This document shows, piece after piece, positions 7,956 through 15,397 of a stretch of 26,576 nt of DNA. Below the pieces are notes generated by a model. That model was not told the DNA's origin, searched no databases, and saw only the letters and a program-made list of their open reading frames with translations. Source of the DNA: CAVXFS01 sp049582805 (GTDB taxonomy: Bacteria > Pseudomonadota > Gammaproteobacteria > Burkholderiales > Gallionellaceae); the NCBI GenBank assembly GCA_049582805.1, contig JBAUUR010000021.1:1-26576 (forward strand), read 5' to 3'. The position numbers were made by a program, and so were the translations under genes. Positions within the stretch are counted from its first letter, which is position 1. Every line of letters starts with the position of its first letter.

Positions 7956-10496
7956 TTACTCGATCAGTGGCGAACAGTTGTTGCCACTGAGTGGGTTTGC
8001 TATGCCATTTATGGTCGCAGGACCCCCGTGTGCAACCAGGGACTGCTCGGTGTTGGCAGCATGGTCGAGGTAGCCGATGCCGGTCAGATTATGCAATGTG
8101 GAATCCCTCAGGCCGTTGATCAAGGTGGAGACCACCGTATAACCTGTCGTCGTTGCCGTTGATGCCTTGGCCGGTTTCACCGGGGTGACCGCGACGTAGG
8201 TCATTGCAAACGGATAGTTGCCGCTGATGAAGGCGTTACGCTGATAGGCATCGGCCGAGCCGTCCGCATTGAAGTTCGGGCTGATTCCGTCAAGCTTGAC
8301 GAACTTCCAGGTGTCGCCGCCTCCCGGAACGATCCCCAGACCCAATACGCCGATGGCATAACCGCTGGTTGCGTTCAGCGCTGTAACAACATTATTGGTC
8401 GTGGCGTTGGCCTGGACCACCAGGTTAGCGGTGGAATCAGTCGTTGAAACGATGTCCAGCATACCGCCCACCACGCCTGCGATCGTTTTGCCCATAGCGT
8501 CATGATTGTTCCCGCATGGGTTGTCGGCCAAAAAGATGTTGGACGCAGCGAGCATGCCGGACAGATCGCTGCCGCGAGCCAGGGTCAGCACGCTCGTGTC
8601 GCTGGGATTGTTCAAGAGGGCAGCGGCCGACTTGATCGTGCCCGCAACCAGGCTGGTGTAGTCCGCGCGACGAATAGACGGCTGGCAGGCAGCGGTGGCA
8701 TCGCCCGCGCAACTTCCCCGCAGCAAACCGTCAGCGATGTTCTGGCCTTGCAAGGAGGCATACAGGTTGGCATTGACGGCCACGCCGAATCCTTGCAGGG
8801 CCAACTGCGTGGTGGTAAGCGTGGTCAGCGCGGCCAGCTTGCCGCTGGACGGTGCTTCGAGTTTGTACAGTTCAGTCACGTTCACATCGGAAATCGCCAT
8901 ATCAGCCTGAGTCGGAGCATGCGAGGCGCAAGCGATGACCGGCGCCAAGGTCGTGCTGCTGCTGTCAGCACTGCAACTGTCCGCATCGAAATTTTTTGCG
9001 ATGGTCATGGCCGGGCCGATGGTCACGACGTCGGCTTCGGGGATCGTACCCAGCTTGGCCAGCAACTGGGACACGCCAGCACCAGAACCATTATTGTTGT
9101 TGTACACGACGAACAGCCGCTTCGAGGCACCGCCAGTCAGGCCCGCCTTCGACATGCCGTACCAGGCGCTCACGGCGTTGGCGCCTCCAGTTCCGTTCGC
9201 GCTGCCATTATCGAGAATCTTGATTATCGGCTGGGCAGTCGTGTCGAACAGGTCAGTCTGAATCACAGTCGCCAGAGCGCCGCCGAGGGCAGACGAGCCC
9301 GCTACATACAGATGGACTTCGGGGATGCAGGTGTTGACCATGTTAGCAGCAGAAGTCGTGTTGCAAGCCACGGCGGATATCAGCCCGTATGCCTCGACCG
9401 GACTCAGGCGATCCGTTGTGGTTCCATCACCCAGTTCGCCATCGCCGTTATATCCCCACCCCACCACTACGCCATCGAATTTGACCGCCACGGTGTGATA
9501 ATCACCCGCCGCCACTCCAACCACGCCGGCAAGGCCCGGCACCGCCACGGGATTTGGGCTGTCCGTTGTGGTTCCATCACCCAGTTCGCCATCGCCGTTA
9601 TATCCCCACGCCGCCACTGTGCCATCGGACTTGACTGCCACGGTGTGGGCATCACCCGCCGCCACCGCGACCACCCCGGCAAGGCCGGCCACCGCCACGG
9701 GAGTATAACTATCATTGCTGGTTCCATCGCCCAGTTGGCCGTTGGAGTTACTTCCCCACGCCATTACTGTGCCGTCGGACTTCAGCGCCACGCTGTGAGC
9801 ATCGCCCGCCGCCACCGCTACCACACCGGCAAGGCCCGGCACCGCCACAGGGGTGAGACCGTTATCGGTGGTTCCATCACCCAGTTGGCCGCTGATGTTA
9901 TATCCCCACGCGACTACCGTGCCGTCGGACTTGAGCGCCACGGTGTGATAACCGCTAGGCCCCACTGATATCGCCACTACCCCGGTAAGGCCCGGCACCG
10001 TAATCGGAGTGTAACTGTCATTCGTGGTTCCATTACCCAGTTCGCCGTCGGGGTTAGATCCCCACGTCACCACCGTGCCATCGGATTTGAGCGCCACGGT
10101 GTGACCGACTCCCCCCGCCACCGCCACCACGCCGGTTAGTCCCTTCACCGTTTCCGGCGATAAGCGACCCGTCGTGGTTCCGTCTCCAAGTTGGCCGTAG
10201 GAGTTATCTCCCCAGACCAACACCGTCCCGTCGGTCTTGACCGCCACGCTGTGAGAGTCCCCCGCCGCCACCGCCTTCACTCCGGTGATCCACAGCTTCA
10301 CCGGCGCCAAATGAGACGTCGTGGTTCCGACTCCCAGTTGGCCATAGGAGTTGTCGCCCCACGCTTCCACCGTGCCGTCGGATTTGAGCGCCACCGTATG
10401 AGCATAACCCGCTGTCACCATTGGCGTAACCGCCGAGGCCAGCATTGGACAAATCAGGCACAACAGGAAAATGAAACAAGTGGCGATTGAACGCAT
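7956..10496 (-). CDS. Exported RCC1 beta-propeller fused to a PBP/PstS-like module
   Basis: 846 residues. Residues 1-22 are a signal peptide ending ASA. Residues 25-373 are seven RCC1-type repeats of about 50 residues, each with HTVALKSDGTV, a WG, GQLGDGTT and PVAVPGL, enough for one closed seven-bladed propeller. Residues 377-846 match the mature part of the protein at 11926-13509 throughout: CN near 379, NTC, YVAGSSALGGAL, SAWYGMSKAGL, LFVVYNNNNGSGAGVSQLL, VVTIGP, ISDVNV, TAACQPS, DNPCGNN, NFNADGS and the end NNCSPLIE. GSSAL near the start and ISDV in the middle resemble phosphate-binding proteins. All eight mature cysteines of the paralogue are conserved. The propeller thus sits between signal peptide and module. 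RCC1 repeats usually bind proteins or polymers; the ligand here is unknown. PBP-like is a fold guess. Confidence 0.85.
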   Translation of the reverse strand: MRSIATCFIFLLCLICPMLASAVTPMVTAGYAHTVALKSDGTVEAWGDNSYGQLGVGTTTSHLAPVKLWITGVKAVAAGDSHSVAVKTDGTVLVWGDNSYGQLGDGTTTGRLSPETVKGLTGVVAVAGGVGHTVALKSDGTVVTWGSNPDGELGNGTTNDSYTPITVPGLTGVVAISVGPSGYHTVALKSDGTVVAWGYNISGQLGDGTTDNGLTPVAVPGLAGVVAVAAGDAHSVALKSDGTVMAWGSNSNGQLGDGTSNDSYTPVAVAGLAGVVAVAAGDAHTVAVKSDGTVAAWGYNGDGELGDGTTTDSPNPVAVPGLAGVVGVAAGDYHTVAVKFDGVVVGWGYNGDGELGDGTTTDRLSPVEAYGLISAVACNTTSAANMVNTCIPEVHLYVAGSSALGGALATVIQTDLFDTTAQPIIKILDNGSANGTGGANAVSAWYGMSKAGLTGGASKRLFVVYNNNNGSGAGVSQLLAKLGTIPEADVVTIGPAMTIAKNFDADSCSADSSSTTLAPVIACASHAPTQADMAISDVNVTELYKLEAPSSGKLAALTTLTTTQLALQGFGVAVNANLYASLQGQNIADGLLRGSCAGDATAACQPSIRRADYTSLVAGTIKSAAALLNNPSDTSVLTLARGSDLSGMLAASNIFLADNPCGNNHDAMGKTIAGVVGGMLDIVSTTDSTANLVVQANATTNNVVTALNATSGYAIGVLGLGIVPGGGDTWKFVKLDGISPNFNADGSADAYQRNAFISGNYPFAMTYVAVTPVKPAKASTATTTGYTVVSTLINGLRDSTLHNLTGIGYLDHAANTEQSLVAHGGPATINGIANPLSGNNCSPLIE
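9378..10424 (-). repeat. Seven tandem RCC1-coding repeats of about 150 bp
   Basis: Seven in-frame units of about 150 bp encode the RCC1 propeller of the 846-residue protein. DNA similarity is high between neighbouring units: a ggttccatcacccagtt(g/c)gcc block recurs near 9420, 9569, 9719, 9869, 10025, 10175 and 10323. This suggests growth by unequal crossing-over or gene conversion, and the copy number may vary between strains. Confidence 0.85.
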
Positions 10497-10560
10497 GGCA
10501 ATTCCGTATTTAAAAATCTATTGATCTTTCCGTAATTCATTACACATGCATTTTCAGCAA

Positions 10561-10590
10561 CCGTCATTCCGGCCTTCGCCGGAATGACGG
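10561..10590. repeat. REP-like perfect hairpin
   Basis: Two 13-base arms, ccgtcattccggc and gccggaatgacgg, flank a four-base loop cttc, with no mismatch. The GTCATTCCGGC..GCCGGAATGAC form is a common dispersed intergenic repeat in proteobacteria. No run of T follows on either strand, so a terminator is unlikely. Confidence 0.75.
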
Positions 10591-10808
10591 TATTGCAGGT
10601 TTTGCATGTTGTCGCCAGTTATCGAAATCTCAATAATCCGCAACCAAGCGCGCGCTTAGTATCAACCCCGATGTTGTATCAAGGTCATCATTATTGACTG
10701 CCAATTTTGCTGAGTTATTGTGACAAGACCATGAACTCCATACCGTCCATTTGGCGATCATTCTGCATAACAAACGACCCGGTTATCCAAGGGCAACTGA
10801 TTTGCATT

Positions 10809-10830
10809 GTTCCCACGGTCTCCTGGGAAC
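10809..10830. repeat. Short hairpin repeat (gttccca / tgggaac)
   Basis: A perfect 7-bp inverted repeat with an 8-base loop. The GTTCCCACG...TGGGAACGC form resembles another dispersed palindromic repeat of proteobacteria. It lies about 33 bp beyond the intron 3' end. Confidence 0.5.
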
Positions 10831-10903
10831 GCCTCTGTGGCAGCGTATTGGCGCGCATTGGGATCGGCATAGGGGGCAGCCATTATAGCTGCGCCCCTGC
10901 CAC

Positions 10904-10938
10904 ACCACCCGGCATGCGGGTCCGCACCGGGCGGTTCG
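10904..10938 (-). ncRNA. Group II intron domain V (domain VI follows to about 10869)
   Basis: The minus strand reads CCGCCCGGTGCGG, then a short tetraloop region, then CCGGGTGGTG: a 34-nt hairpin with the catalytic bulge, as in bacterial domain V. It is followed by GGGGCGCAGC-TATAAT-GGCTGCCCCC, a domain VI hairpin with an unpaired A able to act as branch point. Both lie just downstream of the maturase stop, where they belong. Confidence 0.75.
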
Positions 10939-10949
10939 AGAAGTTGAGG

Positions 10950-11561
10950 TTATGAGAGACGGGGTACACCGAGGCGATCCAAGTAGGCGATGGTCATCAC
11001 GGTTTTCAGCAGGCCGTCGCTGTTACGCCACCAGCAGCGGGAGTTAGCCGCCACCCGTTGCGCCACTCCCGGCGATGCGCCGAGCGCACGCAACTCCCGG
11101 TACATCGTCGTGCCGCGTTTCCAGTGCTTAAGTTGGATCGCACGAAGGCGGTGCCGAAGCCACTCATCCAGACCGAGCCAGATGCGTGGCGTTTGCGCCA
11201 ACCCGAAATACGTTTTCCAACCCAGCAGATAAGGCCGCAAACGTTCGACGACCTCACCTATGCTACGCCCACCGGAACGCCGCGTCAGTTCCCGCACCCG
11301 TTGCTTGAACGTCGCCAATGGTTTGGCGGCGACCTTGCGCTTGATCTCCCCTTTCGGGGCAAACCAGAAGCTATAGCCCAGAAACTTGCGTCCCGCTACA
11401 CCGGCCACCGCGCTTTTGGTCTCATTGACCGTCAAACGTAAGTTCGCGTAGCACCGGCGCAGCAGTGCCATTACCCGCCCGCCCGCACGACGGCTGCGCA
11501 CGTAGACGTTGCAGTCGTCCGCGTAGCGCACGAAACAATGGCCGCGTCGCTCCAGCTCAAC
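10950..11561 (-). pseudogene. Group II intron reverse transcriptase/maturase, C-terminal fragment
   Basis: Homology begins at ELERRGHCFVRYADDCNVYVRS, which contains the RT catalytic YADD, and runs through the thumb/maturase domain (FLGYSFWFAPKGEIKRKV, RPYLLGWKTYFGLAQTP) to the end TIAYLDRLGVPRLS. No HNH endonuclease domain follows, as in class C proteins. The finger and first palm motifs of the RT are missing. The frame stays open upstream only to a stop at about 11618 and has no plausible start or ribosome-binding site. Intact proteins of this type have about 400-450 residues; about 200 are left here. Confidence 0.85.
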
Positions 11562-11856
11562 GCCGTCGCCCTTTCGGGCACAAGGCGAGATCTCCCCAGG
11601 TAAGAACGCACTCCTTCACTGCACAACCGCCGGATCTACGCTGCCTCGCCTTGATCACGAGAGCTTCGCGGTTTCTGGCCCGCTCGCCCTGCTCGGCAGC
11701 GCCTTCTATCCGGTTCTTGTTCATCGGCTCGCAGCTTCGCTCCACACTTCCTCCCCACACTCGGTCGCCCTCATGCAGTTGCGCTTCGCTTCGTTCGCTG
11801 TGATCAACTTACGGTGGGACTTTCACCCACAAGAGTGCGCCCATGCTGGGCGCACC

Positions 11857-11891
11857 AAAAAAAACAGCCCCCTGAAGCCGGGGGCTGTTTT
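11857..11891 (-). terminator. Rho-independent terminator of the PBP-like gene
   Basis: Minus strand: a 12-base arm AAAACAGCCCCC, loop GGCTTCA, perfect complementary arm GGGGGCTGTTTT, then four more T. It starts 35 bp after the stop of the 527-residue gene. The group II intron begins two bases after the T-tract. Confidence 0.93.
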
Positions 11892-11925
11892 AAGCTCTGC
11901 CGGATTAATCCCGGCAACCGATCAA

Positions 11926-13509
11926 TTACTTATGGATCAGCGGCGAGCAGCTGTTGCCATTGGTGTGGAAGTAATGCGCTTGTTTGTAGCTGCCATCGAG
12001 AACGCTCGGGTCAGCAGCGCCGTCGAGGTAGGCGATACCTTCCAGGTTATGCAGCGTGGAGTTCGACAGACCACCGTCATGTTTTGTGGGTCCAGTACCG
12101 ATCAAGGCAGCGACCACACTCGGGTACGTCGTAACTACCGAGGTCTTCGAGAACGGCTTGATCTGCACAGCAGCGAAGCTAGTTACTTGGAAGCCCCACA
12201 AGCCATTGGCAACGGCAGGACGTTGATGGTCAGCGAGGGTGCCGTCAGCATTGAAGTTCGGGCTAATACCGTCGAGCTTGATGAACTTCCAGCTGGTGGC
12301 GGTACGGGCTGGCTCAGCAGAGTTCAGCGTGACCGAGCCGATGGCATAACCGGTTGTGCTGGTCAGATCGGTAATAACACTGCTGCTGGCATTCTGATCG
12401 TTTACGTTCAGCACACCAGCAATAGTGTACACCGGATTAACGATCGGAGACGGTGCCGGCGAGCCGAGGAGGGCCAGTTCGCCGCCCAGTACGCCCTTGA
12501 TCAAGGTCGTCTTTCCGGGCGTGACATTGTTACCGCAGGCATTGTCAGCAAAATACATGTTCGTCGAAGCCTGGGTTCCGGACAAGTCATCGCGGCGCGA
12601 CAGGGTCAACAGCGTAGTATCAGAGTTGCCCAACAGAGCGGCGGCAGACTTGATCCCGCCTGTCACGGTAATCAGGCTGGCGTACTCGGCGTGGCTGATG
12701 GTCGGCTGGCATGCGGCAGTCAAATCACCTGCCACGCAGGTCGATGGAATCCGCCCATCAGCAGCCTGCACCGTTTGCATCGCATTGTACAGATTCGCAT
12801 TGACGCCGATACCAAAACCCTGATTGGCCAACTCGTAGTAATTCAGCGTGGTCAAAGATTTGGGTTTTACGCCTTCCAGCGCGAACAACAGATCGGGCCT
12901 GACGTCGGAAATGCCCACGTCTGCCTGGGTGCGGGCATGGGTGGTGCAAGTCACGTTATGGTAAGTAATGCCCGCAGAGGTGGTGTCGGCGCCGAGTGAA
13001 CAATTATTCGACCCACCCGTGCTTGCAGCTTGGTCACCTACAGCCGCCACGACGCCGGCAACCTTGCTCATCGGACCGATGGTCACGACATCTTGCTCAG
13101 GGATCGTGGTGTCCTTGATCGTGGAGAGCAGTTGCGAGATGCCTGCCGCCGAACCGTTTTGCTTGTTATACACGACAAACAGATTCTTGCCGGCGGCTGT
13201 GCCCAGAGTGGATTTCGCCTTGCCATACCAGGCGGTGACGGCATTGTAGCCAATAGTGCCGTTAGGGCTGCCGCCGTCATGGACTATCGTGATGGTGCCG
13301 TCAAACAGATCGGCAGGAGCTACTGCGGTAATCGCAGGAGCCAGAGCCGACGAGCCACCAACGTACATCTCAATATCGGGGGTGCAAGTGTTGACGTAAA
13401 CGTCAGCGGTGCTTGCGGAATTGCAAACCGTCGGTGTGGCAGCAAAGGCGCTGGAAGCGCCGATGGCCAGGACGGCGGCGGTCAGGCATTTGAGTTTCAT
13501 ATGTTTCAT
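11926..13509 (-). CDS. Exported PBP/PstS-like protein, stand-alone paralogue
   Basis: 527 residues. A strong ribosome-binding site (AAGGAG) lies nine bases before ATG 13509. The signal peptide ends SSAFA before ATPTVCN. The mature protein matches the C-terminal module of the propeller fusion over its full length, including YVGGSSALAPAITAV, NAVTAWYGKAK, LFVVYNKQNGSAAGISQLL, VVTIGP, GISDVRPDLLF, GFGIGVNANLY, TAACQPTISHAEY, DNACGNN, KFIKLDGISPNFNADG and a final SCSPLIHK. GSSALAPAIT and ISDV are reminiscent of phosphate/DING-type binding proteins, but I cannot confirm the family. Eight mature cysteines suggest four disulfides and a life outside the cytoplasm. A clean terminator follows. Export by the nearby T2SS-like system is inferred. 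Confidence 0.82.
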   Translation of the reverse strand: MKHMKLKCLTAAVLAIGASSAFAATPTVCNSASTADVYVNTCTPDIEMYVGGSSALAPAITAVAPADLFDGTITIVHDGGSPNGTIGYNAVTAWYGKAKSTLGTAAGKNLFVVYNKQNGSAAGISQLLSTIKDTTIPEQDVVTIGPMSKVAGVVAAVGDQAASTGGSNNCSLGADTTSAGITYHNVTCTTHARTQADVGISDVRPDLLFALEGVKPKSLTTLNYYELANQGFGIGVNANLYNAMQTVQAADGRIPSTCVAGDLTAACQPTISHAEYASLITVTGGIKSAAALLGNSDTTLLTLSRRDDLSGTQASTNMYFADNACGNNVTPGKTTLIKGVLGGELALLGSPAPSPIVNPVYTIAGVLNVNDQNASSSVITDLTSTTGYAIGSVTLNSAEPARTATSWKFIKLDGISPNFNADGTLADHQRPAVANGLWGFQVTSFAAVQIKPFSKTSVVTTYPSVVAALIGTGPTKHDGGLSNSTLHNLEGIAYLDGAADPSVLDGSYKQAHYFHTNGNSCSPLIHK

Positions 13510-13881
13510 GTTTGTTTCTCCTTAATATCTTTGATGAGTGAGACAAAGTTTCCATCCTATGCAAGCCGGTCACCCCTATGCCCGGAGGTGTCCGACAGAG
13601 ACTCCCGCATGCCCGCGGATTCCCTTGCATTCCTGATAAATCTTCCGAACTCGAGATGAATCCGAATTCCAAATGAATCGTGGCAAGGGCTGCCTCCGGC
13701 GTTTCCCATCCGCAGCAGTTTTCACCTTCATTCAGACGTTGGCACTCTATTCTTGTTGTTTGACAGGAGCCCCGGCATCAGGCGAGTTTCCGATGAGCCG
13801 AACGGACTACGCGGTATGGTCTTTTCAGAAGTGCCCGTGGCACCCACCGCGCTATTGTCACGACCTGCCCAGGCGCGTGCC
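13510..13881. other. Intergenic region, promoter side of the PBP-like gene
   Basis: About 370 bp without a credible gene, between the PBP-like gene and the EpsA-like stop. On the minus strand the AAGGAG site lies at about 13519-13524. A GG-N10-GC arrangement (GGTGACCGGCTTGC, around 13567-13580) weakly recalls a sigma-54 promoter. No convincing Pho box was found. Confidence 0.5.
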
Positions 13882-14676
13882 TCAGCCCCGCACCTCGGAT
13901 GTTGAGGAATCAAACAATTGCAGCGCATGACAACGGGAAACCGCCTGCACGCGGTTATGCACATCGAGCTTCCGGTAGATCTTCTGCATGTGGTTCTTGA
14001 CCGTCAGTGAACTGAGTTCAAGGATCACCCCGATCTCGTAGTTGCTTTTGCCTTGTGTAACCCAGCGCAGCACTTCAATTTCGCGCGCCGTCAATAACGA
14101 CGATGGAGCGTTCGCAGTTTTCCCGTTTTCGCCACCGCCCAGGACCGCCACCCGCAGGAAGGCCAGGTGGAGGGATGGCAACAGCAAGTCCAGGAAAAAC
14201 GCCTGCCGCACCGTCGGCGTTTCAGGCAGGGAAAACAACGCGAAGAACGTGCTGCCACCGCGCAAACGCTCGGTGCCGTGGACCACGGCATTACCGAGCT
14301 GACAGCGGCTGATCTCCGCCTGGAATCCCGTCAGGGAATGTTGCCCATCCCGGGTTCCCTGTTCGATCACACATGGCAGATGCCGACTGTTGCGGCAGTA
14401 ATGGGCAAGGCGCACTGCCAATCCGTCGACCGGATCGCACAGGCGTTTGGTCAGGCCGGGGTTCTTCACCATGCTGTGCAGGTATTCGATACGTTGGACT
14501 TTGTCGTTTTCGGCAAACTGGATGCAGACCATCATTTCGTGGGGCAGCAAGCCCTGGAACTGTCCCTGTACCCATAGGAAAAATTGCCGCAGGCCGCGCA
14601 CATGCAGTGCGGCCTCAAGGGCTCGCACCAGATACTCTTCCTCGATCTTGCTGAGAATGACCAGGTCTTCCATCAT
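13882..14676 (-). CDS. epsA: EpsA-like LuxR-family transcriptional regulator
   Basis: 264 residues from ATG 14676 (a second ATG follows at once at 14673). The N-terminal 190 residues follow the EpsA family associated with XrtB/exopolysaccharide loci in betaproteobacteria: LCDPVDGLAVRLAHYC, QLGNAVVHGTERLRGGSTFFALFSLPE and LDLLLPSLHLAFLRV. The C-terminal 65 residues are a LuxR helix-turn-helix (LTAREIEVLRWVTQGKSNYEIGVILELSSLTVKNHMQKIYRKL). There is no receiver domain. The gene starts 17 bp after the PhoB-like stop, so the two regulators are probably one transcript. The frame also runs further upstream inside phoB, but that part is phoB sequence in another frame. No EPS or exosortase genes are in the window, so its targets may be the nearby exported proteins. 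Confidence 0.8.
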   Translation of the reverse strand: MMEDLVILSKIEEEYLVRALEAALHVRGLRQFFLWVQGQFQGLLPHEMMVCIQFAENDKVQRIEYLHSMVKNPGLTKRLCDPVDGLAVRLAHYCRNSRHLPCVIEQGTRDGQHSLTGFQAEISRCQLGNAVVHGTERLRGGSTFFALFSLPETPTVRQAFFLDLLLPSLHLAFLRVAVLGGGENGKTANAPSSLLTAREIEVLRWVTQGKSNYEIGVILELSSLTVKNHMQKIYRKLDVHNRVQAVSRCHALQLFDSSTSEVRG

Positions 14677-14692
14677 GACAGGACAGAGGGCG

Positions 14693-15397
14693 TCAGGACC
14701 TGACTGTCGTGACAGTTCTGACAAAGCGATAACCCACTCCCCGCACCGTTTCGACATTGGCGTGGTACCCGGTATCTTCCAAAGCACTACGCAACCGGCC
14801 GACGTGGGCATCCACAGTCCGTTCATCCAGGAATGCGTTTATCCCCCAGACCTTGTCCAGCAGGTGGGATCGGCTGTGTACGCGATCCGGCTGACTCATC
14901 AGAAAATGCAGCAAACGGAACTCGGTCGGGCTCAGAATGACCAGCTGATTGCTTGCGGTCACTTGATGCTTGATTGGATCAATACGCAGGCCGTCGATTT
15001 CAATCGGATTCAAGATAGTCTGCGGCGCCAGCCGGCGCAATATCGAATGAACCCTGGCAAGCATCTCGCGCGGACTGAATGGCTTGGTGATGAAATCATC
15101 TGCACCGCTTTCCAGGGCAAGAACCTTGTCTTGCTCGCTTGATCGCGCCGTTATCATGACCACTGGCAATTCGCGCGTCGCGCGGTCAGCCCGCAAAATA
15201 CGGATCAAGGCAATGCCGGACTTGTCCGGCAACATCCAGTCTACAATCACCAGTGAAGGCGTGGACTCGCGCAGGAGGCGCTGCGCGACCTCGCAATCGT
15301 CAGCACGCAAGACATCATAACCGGCCATCGTCAGGTTCATCGCGATCAGTTCCTGGATCGCCGGTTCGTCTTCAACCACCAGAACGCTAGCGCGCAT
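14693..15397 (-). CDS. phoB: PhoB-like response regulator (OmpR family)
   Basis: 234 residues from ATG 15397, which has AAGAGA about nine bases upstream; PhoB is usually about 229. The receiver has the acidic pair E9-D10, phosphoacceptor Asp53 in VDWMLPDKSG, Thr in MITARS and Lys in ITKPFSPREML. The winged-helix DNA-binding domain has LSPTEFRLLHFLMSQPDRVHSRSHLLDKVWG, ERTVDAHVGRLRSAL and VRGVGYRF, all close to PhoB. PhoB binds Pho boxes and activates phosphate-starvation genes. No phoR, phoU or pst gene is next to it; instead it leads an EpsA-like regulator. It may be a paralogue of the main PhoB devoted to this locus (inference). Confidence 0.82.
   Translation of the reverse strand: MRASVLVVEDEPAIQELIAMNLTMAGYDVLRADDCEVAQRLLRESTPSLVIVDWMLPDKSGIALIRILRADRATRELPVVMITARSSEQDKVLALESGADDFITKPFSPREMLARVHSILRRLAPQTILNPIEIDGLRIDPIKHQVTASNQLVILSPTEFRLLHFLMSQPDRVHSRSHLLDKVWGINAFLDERTVDAHVGRLRSALEDTGYHANVETVRGVGYRFVRTVTTVRS

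Larger units (their letters stand above)
10497..10862. other. Intergenic region with two hairpin repeats, no gene
   Basis: No convincing coding frame. It holds the promoter side of the propeller gene (minus strand, right after 10496), a perfect 13-bp hairpin at 10561-10590, and a 7-bp hairpin at 10809-10830. The group II intron 3' end abuts at about 10863, so much of this DNA is the 3' exon side of the intron. Confidence 0.6.
10863..11855 (-). mobile_element. Group II intron (IIC-like), internally deleted
   Basis: On the minus strand the element starts at 11855 with GTGCGCCCAGC, the conserved 5' end, followed by a stem and GGGTGAAAGTCCCAC, both typical of domain I. It continues through CTTACCTGGGGAGATC near 11610 and then jumps straight into the middle of the reverse transcriptase (about 11561). 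After the maturase part come domain V (about 10904-10938) and domain VI, with the 3' end at about 10863. Both ends are therefore present, but domains II/III and the N-terminal two thirds of the intron-encoded protein are missing, so it cannot move by itself, although the RNA might still be spliced in trans. It sits directly behind the T-tract of a rho-independent terminator, the site used by group IIC introns. The exact 3' end is uncertain by a few bases. Confidence 0.82.

Noticed and set aside
8502..9968. 488-codon open frame on the plus strand
   Set aside because: It is fully antisense to the RCC1/PBP fusion, and its repeats mirror the RCC1 repeats. Low-complexity His/Arg-rich text with no domain or ribosome-binding site.
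11773..12999. 408-codon open frame on the plus strand
   Set aside because: Antisense to the PBP-like gene, the terminator and the intron 5' end. No recognisable domain; codon bias belongs to the other strand.
13567..13580. Sigma-54-like GG-N10-GC element before the PBP-like gene
   Set aside because: Only the invariant dinucleotides and TTGCA fit; the -24 box is otherwise poor and no sigma-54 activator is nearby.
14705..14725. Two TGTCA units on the minus strand before epsA as a Pho box
   Set aside because: They are 9 bases apart, not 11, and lie in phoB coding sequence; the inverted repeat is the better reading.
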